Shown in pieces: positions 36,179-44,719 of a DNA stretch of 64,000 nucleotides. The DNA comes from Chlorocebus sabaeus (Eukaryota; Chordata; Mammalia; Primates; Cercopithecidae): contig NC_132911.1 in assembly GCF_047675955.1 (NCBI RefSeq), positions 80,599,208-80,663,207 on the forward strand, in the 5' to 3' direction. Positions within the stretch are counted from its first letter, which is position 1; each line of letters begins with the position of its first letter. The position numbers and the translations under genes were made by a program. The notes below the pieces were generated by a model. It saw only the letters and a program-made list of their open reading frames with translations. It was not told the origin of the DNA and searched no databases.

Positions 36179-36207
<29 letters not shown>
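36179..36207. repeat. T homopolymer (29)
   Basis: An uninterrupted T run without a neighbouring Alu or L1, so not a retrotransposon tail. Confidence 0.95.
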
Positions 36208-36210
<3 letters not shown>

Positions 36211-36713
36211 TTCACCTTTTTCTATCTTGTCATTTATTTCTGAATTGGTGTTTTGGTTATAATTTAATGTAAAGCTACCATTCCTGTACCTTGGCAAACC
36301 ACATTTTCTTTCAAAATCTTTGATTCATTTAGTTTCTGCTAGTTGTCTTAAGTAATTAAAGATAAAAACAATTATACATTTTGTAACTTAGATCAGATGG
36401 GTTGTTTTGATTTTTGTTTTTTTTTTTTTGCTGTAGGATTTAATAGTTCTCTTGTATCTAATATTTAGGGACATTACATACAGTGGTGGTGGCTTTTCTT
36501 CAGCTGTAAATATCTGCACATTTGTCTGAGAAATGTGGGTGTTTAGATGAATGCAATGTCGTTTTAAAATAATTTTATTTGGTGGCCAGAGTTTAGTATA
36601 CTGTCTATACAGCACTTCATTGACTAGATATAGATGCCTTTAGGTCTAAAATATCACTTTATCTTCTGCTCAATGAAATTAGTTATTCTGTCTCTGTGTG
36701 TGTGTCTGTCTGT

Positions 36714-36716
<3 letters not shown>

Positions 36717-36755
<39 letters not shown>
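36717..36755. repeat. (CT)n microsatellite
   Basis: About 19 CT units following a short TG/TC stretch. Chance frames on both strands (serine-leucine or arginine-glutamate repeats) come from it. Confidence 0.95.
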
Positions 36756-36757
<2 letters not shown>

Positions 36758-37059
36758 CTTTCCCATTTGGATCTTGTCTTGGAGCTCTTCGCCAGACAGA
36801 ATGTAACGTTTTCTTTGGATACTCTTGCTGGAAATATCTCCATATATATTTGAGGATTGTGTGATTGTGATCTTGGTTTTTGGTGGTGTGAAAATGTATG
36901 TGTGTTGTGGGGAGGAACGTGATAAGGGGTGCTCATTAATTTGCATAAAGGCTGTGGAAGTGCTTATGAAGTTAGTGAACTGCTATTGTTTGGGGAGAGT
37001 CCTGTCTGATTTGTTTATAAACACTGGGCTGGTTGATTAGAGGGAAAAGAGGTCACAGC

Positions 37060-38540
37060 ACTGTCTGAGCTCTGACCTCTGAAAGGCCAGAGGGCATCTG
37101 ACTTTTCTCTTTCTTCTCCCTTTCCCTCCTCTCCTCCCTTAATTCTTCCTTCCTCAAACCTTCTAGCCCCTCCCTCCTTCTCCCTTCCTTTCTTTACCTG
37201 TGTCTAACTCTACATAATGATTCCCCTTCCCCCTAAAAGGTCAGAATCCACAAGAGAAAAAAAAAAAGCTAAAACATTTACTCCAAAGTAAAAGCCAAAA
37301 GTTGACTTTAATCCAGAAAGAGAAATACACATGGATATAGAGGTGCAGAGACAGAAACCCGGGAACAAAAGGGGGACACTGCTATGTTTTTTAAGAAAAA
37401 GAAGAAGACCATAGAGGAGATAAGAGTGTAGCTGGAGGAGGGGAGGGATTCAGGGAGGGATTTAACTGCCCACAAATACTACACACATATATACACACTC
37501 AAAATGCCTTTCCCTTTTGAATTTGATTTCCACTAGCTCACTCCCTCCATCAAAGAAAGTGTCCATTCTCAATGTTAGGTCATATTTTAAGACCCCCGCT
37601 TTTTTGTTAGTTCTTTAAACATATATACCTCGTTCTGTATAGAAAGCTTGGGATCCCTCATCACACACAGAGCCACACAGACACATACACCCCACTATTT
37701 CTTGAATTATTTCACTATAAATATGTGTTTATGACACCTCCAAAACAAGTCCTGCACCTTTCCATTCATTGTCAACTCCACATCCCTCCCTTGCACAAAT
37801 ACCCCCCAACCCTGTCACTCTCCTCACCCCCCTACACACACAGTGACAAATATTGGTATCAGGCTTAAGTGTGTTTTGGAAAAGGGTTGCTAACTTAAAC
37901 AAAAATGTTAGTTAACACACCGCCTTTGTTAAATAGTCCCCGGGTGGAGAAGACCCAACAAAAAGAGAAGAGGAGGAGGGGGGCTGAGGATCTGAAAGTG
38001 TCTGTGGTGATATAAAGAGTTCCTAACGCTGAAATCTTGTAATACCTCGTTTCAAACTGAGCTCATCTATAGACCCTGGAAGCGCGGTCAAAAGACTGGA
38101 AACCTTTTTCCCCTTGGGCTGGAGATGTTCTTGAGCTGGAGGGACATTGGGGAGAGGGAGGTGGGGTATTTATTAGTGAATTGGTGAGGACAGGGTGGGA
38201 GGAGGACAGAACAAACAGCTGAAAACTCATTAGACCGATTGTGAAGAGTGTCCTCGGAGTGGGTTTGGGAAATAAAATACGCCGAAGAAAAAGGCCAGAA
38301 GTGGAAATTACCTTTTGTCTCAATGTTAATTACTCCTTGCCTCCAACACTCAACACCTAACCACCTGGTATTCCTTTTTGGTTCTCCCCTAACTCGGCGC
38401 TCAGTGTCAGGGTCCGAGTGCTCTGCAGTGGATGTGGCTGGCCTGGGGTTGCCCTGTAAAGTGATGAAGAGGCTATAGGGAAAGTTCTTAGTGCGGCAGG
38501 GAAACCTCTGCTCCTTTCACTTTGAAATAAAAAGTGACCC
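37060..38540. other. Pyrimidine-rich and mixed DNA between CpG islands
   Basis: No gene seen. 37,100-37,200 is a strong CT-rich tract. The minus strand has CACAG|GTAAAG, a strong splice-donor match, near 37,196. A TATA-like TATAAAGAG at 38,011-38,019 lies 530 bases upstream of CpG island C on the + strand. Confidence 0.45.
38011..38019 (+). promoter_or_regulatory. Possible TATA box
   Basis: TATAAAGAG sits about 80 bases downstream of GC-rich CCCCGGGTGG, in the otherwise CpG-poor approach to island C. It is a good match to TATA consensus, but no initiator or transcript evidence is available. Confidence 0.25.
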
Positions 38541-38945
38541 AACGTTCCGTGAGGGCGGCGGCGGGTTCGCGCAGAGTTTAGGGACAGTGGAATGGGGGTG
38601 GGGCAGGGAGTGGGAGTCAGGGTCAAAGGTGGATGGCAAGGCGTCCGCAGAGACCCAGGAGGAGCAGCTGGGTTTCCTGACGCTGGGAGCCGAGATGTAG
38701 GGAGCAAGGGGCCGCGGCACAGCGGCGCAGCCTGGTCCAGCCGCTCGGATCGCGCTCGCGCCCCGTAGCGGCCCGCGGGCTGGGCTCGGGCTCGCCCGCC
38801 TCCCCGCGCCCCTGCCAGCGGCGCCGCGCTCCGCGCTCCGCGCCCCCGGGCCCATCCCACGCAGTCCCGCCGCCGCTTCAGCCCAGCAGCTCTCCTCACG
38901 CTGGCGCGCTCCGAGGCCAAGCCCCGGAGGAAACTCTTGACTCTG
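38540..38945. promoter_or_regulatory. CpG island C
   Basis: This is the most compact CpG island of the window. It includes GAGGGCGGCGGCGGGTTCGCGC, GCCGCGGCACAGCGGCGCAGCC, CGGATCGCGCTCGCGCCCCG and GGCGCCGCGCTCCGCGCTCCGCG. A 187-codon minus-strand frame (38,357-38,920) spans it but is Ala/Arg/Pro/Ser-rich low-complexity sequence. On the minus strand GGAG|GTGAGG near 38,997 is a good splice donor. A likely promoter of unknown direction. Confidence 0.75.
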
Positions 38946-39049
38946 CGCTAGAACCTCTCTGCCCCTTCCCTCAGCCCATTAACCCCCGACCCTCACCTCC
39001 AGCCTCTCTTCTTAGGGAAAAGGTGAAAGAAAACGAGAAAGAGGTGGGA

Positions 39050-39082
39050 ACAACAACAACAACAACCCACACACACACACAA

Positions 39083-39114
<32 letters not shown>

Positions 39115-39118
39115 ACAC
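39050..39118. repeat. (AAC)n(CA)n compound microsatellite
   Basis: AAC units (about 39,050-39,066) followed by interrupted CA units to 39,118. Confidence 0.95.
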
Positions 39119-39224
39119 GTTAGGAGGAGAATCCTCGCCAGCAAAAGAAGGGGTTGAGAAAGTGGGCACCCCTTACAAGTCCTCTTTTGTTTTCTTACTT
39201 AGAAATCAACCGCCCCCACCATCA

Positions 39225-39225
<1 letters not shown>

Positions 39226-39261
<36 letters not shown>
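39226..39261. repeat. (CA)n microsatellite
   Basis: About 18 CA units, the second CA array within 200 bases downstream of CpG island C. Confidence 0.95.
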
Positions 39262-39264
<3 letters not shown>

Positions 39265-41530
39265 TACAGTTGTATTTTCCAAGAAAAGACGGGGGAGGTG
39301 TAGAGGAGAAATAGCCACCAATTTTTTGTAATGGTTTTCCTGATTTGATGTTTGCCGTTTTGACATTAATGACATTAATGTTATTGATGTTTCAGGGAGA
39401 AAAAGGCAAAAGAAATAAAGAACTTGAAAACGAAATGATCATCATTTCCCTATTCTTCCATGCCAGAAATAGACCTCTTTCTTCACCTGAGCCTGAAACA
39501 GACTTATTGTTCTCAGGTGTTTCCTTCATCATATGCATTTACCCGTCTGAAGTCGCAGGAAATGGTTTTTCCATCAGTGAGCTTGTACATGGAGCCCTCT
39601 CCCGCAAAGGGCTTGATCTTTTCTGATTTGAACCTGAAAGTTTCCCTGCCTTCATTTCCCCTCAGTCTCTTTAAAAGCTCCCATTCCCCTTCCCCATGCA
39701 CACACCTCAAATAGTTTTTTTAAAGCCAGAAATTTTGCTCTCTGGGGTGTTTTTCAGTAAACAGTAACGCTACATAAACACCTTTTTCACTTACAAGTTG
39801 CAGAGAATTTAAATTTTACCCCTGTGTGCATGTATGTTTCTTAAGGCATATGGATAAGCCCCACTGAGGTGCAATCAGATACTGCTAGCAAATTGGTGAT
39901 ACAATTGCTGTGTAAAGGTGGGGCTGTAAACAAAGTAAATTTATAATTTTAGAAAGCTTTCCACTTTCAACAAATTTCTTCCCAAAGAAGTTTAACATCG
40001 AATAAAGTCTTTGGAGAGACAGATGATTTTCTTTCTGTTAACATTTAGTAGCCCTGGCTTTTAAAACACTAGTACCTGCACCACTGACTCCGGATCCCTA
40101 AGGTGGTGATTTGCTTTTTTTTCCTCTTAATAAAGACCATATCTAGAGTTTTTTTTGTTTGTTTGTTTTTGTTTTTGTTTTTTCCCCCTTCACTCCATGC
40201 CTCTGGACTTTCACTGTAACTTTAGCCAGCTGCTGAAGGCAACCAGCTTTCCTGATCTGGGCCTAGGTCTGCTTTTTTGAGGACTGTGCTTTTATCCTCC
40301 CAGGTGTTTTGTTTGGTTTTTAATCCATTTGCATCAGTCTTAGGATCTTCCAAATGTTCCCTGATAACGCAAGGTTTTAGGCCTGGAAAGATGCATTTTT
40401 GCAGCCTCTGTAGTTCCAAATACTTGTGCTATAAACCTTTCTGTTGGTATTTGGTAGATTTGTGCTTAAGGCCTAAGACAAGGTTTTGAAGCAGATCCTG
40501 GTGATCCAGAACTTCAAAGGCCTGTCAACTCAAAGGCAGCTAACACATCACCTGTCCAGGAAGCTGGACATTGCAAGTATTTCCTGTTTTTAGCTCATTT
40601 GATTTGTTATTCTTACTTTCTGTTTAAAATTCCTGTTTTTGAAATATTACATAGATGGTGTCTACCTGTGACCTGTAGTATAGTAGTTATAAGTGCATCA
40701 AGATGCTGAGTAGTAATGCACATATATACATATTCCATATATATATTCCAAATTCAGTAGGGGGTATTTAAAAGTATGTCTATTCCTAGTTTTAGTTAAT
40801 TATCTTTTAATGAAAGTGTCACTCATCTTCACATCTGTAATATTGGAAAGAGATAATTAGATTTTCAAATGAGAATCAGCCACCTTAAATTTTGCACCAG
40901 AAAATACCAAGTATATTTCATTCTAATGAGATCTGTAGTGAGGTTTTAAAATTCATCATAGTGTGCTTCAAGAAAGATAACTCAACAGACTAAAAAGATG
41001 AAAGGTTTTTCTTTTCTAAGTCTTCTTAAAGTTATTACATTGAACTTATGCAATTCTGATAAAATATTCAAGAATATTACATAAAGGCTAGAAGTGTACC
41101 CCCACCCCCAAAATCATTCTTGCAACCGTCACTTATTCTCATTTGGAAGTTTTCTTTGACTAACCGCTTCCATCTCCCATAACCTGGATTTTCTCTCCTG
41201 CGTATACAAGTGAAGGATACGTGTTTAAATAGAGTGCCTAAGGATCGAGAGTGCAATTCCTTCTTTGAAATAGGCTGGGCTGAGCGGTGTTTGCACACAG
41301 GCAGGCACCCTTTATTTACATATATCTGCATATTTGCTCAGGCCCCCGCATTTCGCCATTAAAGTGCGTTCATGTGCTCAGCAGAATAAACTCGGCAGAG
41401 AAAAGCTCTTCATTACCCTAACTCATATTTCTGCTTAAAGCTCCCTAGTAAACAAATCTCTGGTCCGATAATAATCACTTTGCCTCATTAAAATAAAAAA
41501 AAAAAAATCTCGAATGGTTAAAGGGCAACG
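39262..41530. other. Non-coding DNA between CpG islands C and D
   Basis: No exon, gene or transposon is recognised. 41,300-41,480 has conserved-element composition (TTTACATATATCTGCATATTTGC, GCCATTAAAGTGCG, AATAATCACTTTGCC) directly before island D. A TTTTG-rich run lies at 40,147-40,190. Confidence 0.5.
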
Positions 41531-41614
41531 CTTTGGCGGTATCTATGTTTTATTTCCTTCCCCTTCTTGCTCTGTGTGTGCCTGTGTTTGTGTGTAAGAG
41601 CGTGTGTGTGTCTA

Positions 41615-41790
41615 ATGAAGTTTGGGAGTCGCGCGCAGGGGCGCGTGGGGTGCGAGCCTCGGAGGTCCCCATCCCCTGTCCTCTCCGCGGTCGTCGCGTC
41701 CGGGGCTCCAACCGCAGCGCTCGGAGCCTTGGAAGCCGTGAGGCTCCGGAGCTGCTCTGAGTCCGGGCTGCGCGTCATTTGCAGTCTGGG
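41615..41790. promoter_or_regulatory. CpG island D
   Basis: CpG-dense from GGGAGTCGCGCGCAGGGGCG through CTCCGCGGTCGTCGCGTCCGGGG to GTCCGGGCTGCGCG. A CTCTCC-rich tract (41,818-41,860) follows. Confidence 0.7.
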
Positions 41791-42359
41791 GAATGTTGAT
41801 CACCTCACTAATTACACCTCTCTCTCCCCCCTCTCCCTCTCCCTCTCCCTCGCTCTCCTCTCTCATTCCCAGAGTGCATATCGGGAATAGACACACAAAG
41901 ACATGCGCACTCAACTTAATCAGCCATTTTTTTAAACAGGGCTAAAACGATAATAATTAGCAGAATAAAGACATATCGGATTTTCATTTCCTTTCCTCCT
42001 TTTCCCAACCCCTTCACAACCAAACAGCGAGACCGCGGTCGGCACATGCTTTAACTCCTCCCGGACCCCCGAGGACCGCTCCATGCCCCCCACTTTCTGC
42101 TCCAGCGTTTTTATTTTCACCCAATAAAGTTCGAGGATTATTTTTTATTTTTTTATTTTTTTAATGAACCCTCTCGTTTTACTTGGATGTGATCAGCTGT
42201 AAGTAAAATAAAAGCAAAACAAAAAAGAGGCGAAGATCGAGTAGGAACTGCAGGGGAAATGGAAAGTAAGTTTTTTCTTTAACTTTTATTGAGTAGTTTG
42301 TGTTAAATTTAGGTCGAGTATCGATTATCTTTCCAGCCTGATCTTGCACAATCTTTGAT

Positions 42360-42480
42360 ATTTCGCTCCCTCTCTCTCCCTCTCCCTCTCCGCCTCTCTC
42401 CCTCTCTGCCCCTAGCTCGCTCGCTCCTGCTCGCTCTCGCACACATCCCCTCATCCCGACCATCTCTTCCGCTCTGCCCC
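42360..42480. repeat. CT-rich tract with embedded CpGs
   Basis: CTCCCTCTCTCTCCCTCTCC-type polypyrimidine run grading into GCTCGCTCGCTCCTGCTCGC. GA/CT elements like this are common in core promoters and Polycomb-bound islands. It creates spurious open frames on both strands. Confidence 0.8.
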
Positions 42481-42689
42481 CCTTTTCTATCTCTTTCCCC
42501 TTTTTTTGGCTCAAGGTTTTGCTCCGCTGAGGGAGGGAGGGGGCAGTGAGGGACCTGATTTTCCACTTTCTTTAGGGGGGCTGCGTTTTTCGGGATTTAA
42601 CTTTTGGATTAAGTGGCGGAGGATCATCTACATTTGCTCAGGCAGTTTTCTCTCCTTTTCCCTGTCTTTTCGGGTTCTGCCTTCACTGC

Positions 42690-43280
42690 GAGCCCCGGGC
42701 ATTCTAGTGGCTGGGGGAAGCTGTCAGCTCCGCAGCGGCGCGGGCACTGCCAGGGGTCCCTGCTCGCCCCGCGCCCCCGCACTCGGATCGGGATGACTCG
42801 TCCTCCGCACTCATCCTCCGAAAGTTTGGACGTTGGTCGGTGGGGCTGGGAGCCCCTCTCTTCCTGCTCTTTCCCTGCTTTACCCTCCAACCCCCACCCC
42901 ATCTTATTCAGCCTCGTTTTTCTTCCTCCTTTTACCACCCTCCCCTCTTCCCCTTCTCAAGTTCCCCGAAGGTCGCTTAGTGTGCAGGGCTGGCGGACGC
43001 CCGGGGGTTCGTGCGCTCTGGGGAGGGGATTTCAAGAGACTGGGGTGAACGTTGGGGCTGGGGCTGCAGGTAGACACCGGCCCACCGGAGCGGGCGCGGC
43101 GGGCGCTGCAGAGGGCTGCTCTCGGCTGCGCGGGCGCGGGCGCCGCGCAGAGAAGGCAGGTCCGTTAGGAGGCGGGATCACCCGGCCTCTGGGCCGGGGA
43201 CCCGGGAGGCGGCGGCCGCTTGCTCGGGACGGAACGCCGCTGGGTGTGGGTTAGACCAGCGGATAGACGCCCGCGGCTTG
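42690..43280. promoter_or_regulatory. CpG island E (largest)
   Basis: CpG density is high throughout, peaking in CACCGGCCCACCGGAGCGGGCGCGGCGGGCGC, GGGCGCGGGCGCCGCGC and GGAGGCGGCGGCCGC (43,075-43,215). A 213-codon + strand frame (42,613-43,254) covers it. Its product is low-complexity Gly/Ala/Pro/Ser/Arg with no known domain, so it is treated as chance in GC-rich DNA. With islands D and F and the donor at 44,620 it forms the probable core promoter zone. Confidence 0.75.
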
Positions 43281-43320
43281 GGGTCAAGAATCTTTTCCTT
43301 TCTTTTTAGCAAAGGGCAAG

Positions 43321-43323
43321 GGG

Positions 43324-43358
<35 letters not shown>

Positions 43359-43360
43359 AT
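43321..43360. repeat. (TG)n microsatellite
   Basis: About 17 TG units with one CG interruption near the left end, inside the CpG-island zone. Confidence 0.95.
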
Positions 43361-43704
43361 TGAGTGTCTGTGTTCGGCTGTGAGAACCAATTCATTCTTC
43401 GGCCCCCCTAAAAGGGTTCCATGCCTACAAATGAACTTCACCTCTTTCGCTTCTCCAAGCATCAAGTGCGCCTTCTGGCTGGGAGCAGCTAAGGGAAAAA
43501 GGGCTGGAATGCACCGGGTCTCTCCTTCCTGTTACTTCTATCCGCTCCCAACCCCCTTCTCTCTGCTCTTTTCTATCAGAAAAAAATAAATTTTCTCATG
43601 AAATTGTATAAAGTTTCTCTGCCAATGTCCAAGTTACAGAAGGTTCCCTATCCTAACCCCCTTCCCCCAGAAGACGGTGCACTGGTTTCTATTTCTTTTG
43701 TTAC

Positions 43705-43830
43705 CTGTGATCCGGGCGGGGGGCTCCTTTCGGCCGCTCAGGCTGGGGTCCGGCCCAGAGAGGAGGCTTCTGCGGGCGCCTTTGACCGCGACTTCTCACT
43801 TCCGCGCGTTCTGGTGAGGTTTTAGCTACC
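43705..43830. promoter_or_regulatory. CpG-rich block F
   Basis: GATCCGGGCGGGGGGC, TTTCGGCCGC, GGGTCCGGCCC, TGCGGGCGCC, GACCGCGACTTC and TTCCGCGCG lie in about 125 bases. TTCTG|GTGAGG at about 43,812 matches a + strand splice donor, and CACAG|GTAACA near 43,706 a minus-strand one. Confidence 0.6.
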
Positions 43831-43899
43831 GTTCGGTGAGACACCCTCCTTGTAGGTACCAAAGGTTCAGATCGCAAACACGGACCCCCCCACCTCGAC

Positions 43900-44075
43900 C
43901 CCTACACACACAGAGACACACTCACACTCAACACACACTCACAGACACACATTCTCCCTACCCTCCCCCCCACCTCCGGCCCCCACCTTGTCTTTCCCCT
44001 CCCCCCTTCCAAAAAAAGCACACACACACACACAACAACATCCCCCCCCCCCCAACACACACACACAAACAAAAA
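43900..44075. repeat. CA-rich and C-rich low-complexity tract
   Basis: Imperfect CA arrays with a run of 12 C (44,042-44,053) and CT/C stretches. It is a strand-asymmetric, likely unstable segment. Confidence 0.9.
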
Positions 44076-44266
44076 CCCAAAGACAAGTTCACTGGCAGAA
44101 GATGGTGGATTGACACTGACTCAGACAGAGGCAGGTTCACTAGGAAATCTGGCCGTCCTGATTTCTGACAGTTGCATTTCCTCTCCTTGAGTCCTCCCCC
44201 CCACCCTTTTTATTAACTCTATTCCATGTTTAATCAAGGATCATGTAGATGGCAAAAGGAGAGACA

Positions 44267-44349
44267 GAGAGGAGAGAGGAAGAGAGAGAGTGGGGGAGAG
44301 AGGGAGAGAGAGAGAGAGGGAGAGAGAGAAGAGACAAGAGACAGAGGAG

Positions 44350-44381
<32 letters not shown>
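44267..44381. repeat. GA-rich tract followed by 30-base T run
   Basis: Degenerate GAGAGAGG purine tract (44,267-44,345), then T(30) at 44,352-44,381. The pair forms a purine-to-pyrimidine switch. Open frames of RE-repeat plus poly-F across it are artefacts. Confidence 0.92.
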
Positions 44382-44383
<2 letters not shown>

Positions 44384-44620
44384 TGTGTTCTCCTGGATTT
44401 TCAGTGGCTTGATCCCTATAAACGTGGAGTGGTTAAAGCTCATATGTAGCATTATATTTTTAGTTGGGTGGATGGATGGAAGAGTGAGAGAGAGGCTGCG
44501 GCTGCCGCTGCCTTTTCGGGTGTTGCTTAGATTAAGGCTGAGACTTGGCTGCGATTGGGACGCGACAGTGACACGGGCATCGATCGCTTCCATTGAGAGC
44601 AATGCAAAAACACAGCCCGG
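44382..44620 (+). other. Candidate first exon with splice donor
   Basis: A CpG-bearing stretch (GGCTGCGGCTGCCGCTGCC, GCGATTGGGACGCGACAG, ACGGGCATCGATCGC) ends in CAGCCCGG|GTATGTAAC, a good 5' splice-site match with GT at 44,621-44,622. CTATAAAC at 44,416-44,423 could serve as a TATA-like element. An ATG at 44,602 opens six codons and one base before the donor (MQKHSP, then a split codon), so it could be coding or just 5'UTR. It is placed at the downstream edge of the CpG chain and followed by repeat-poor intron-like DNA. Exon start and gene identity are unknown. Confidence 0.4.
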
Positions 44621-44719
44621 GTATGTAACACTCTCGGTGCCATCAACACTTGTTTTACTTTGTATTTACTGGCAAAACTGACAGAGCAGGCTCAGACTTT
44701 CTTTCTGTTGTTGTTTTTT

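Noticed and set aside
38357..38920. 187-codon minus-strand open frame in CpG island C
   Set aside because: The product is Ala/Arg/Pro/Ser low-complexity with no recognisable domain; long chance frames are common in GC-rich islands because stop codons are AT-rich.
42613..43254. 213-codon plus-strand open frame in CpG island E
   Set aside because: Low-complexity Ser/Pro then Gly/Ala/Arg product with no domain, overlapping other open frames in all directions; best explained by base composition.
44226..44681. 151-codon plus-strand frame across the GA/T tract
   Set aside because: Made of RE repeats and poly-F from simple sequence, and it runs through the likely splice donor at 44,620.
42000..44700. 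Assignment of the locus to a named developmental gene
   Set aside because: Known transcription-factor first exons I considered do not match any frame here; no exon sequence is distinctive enough to name the gene without an alignment.
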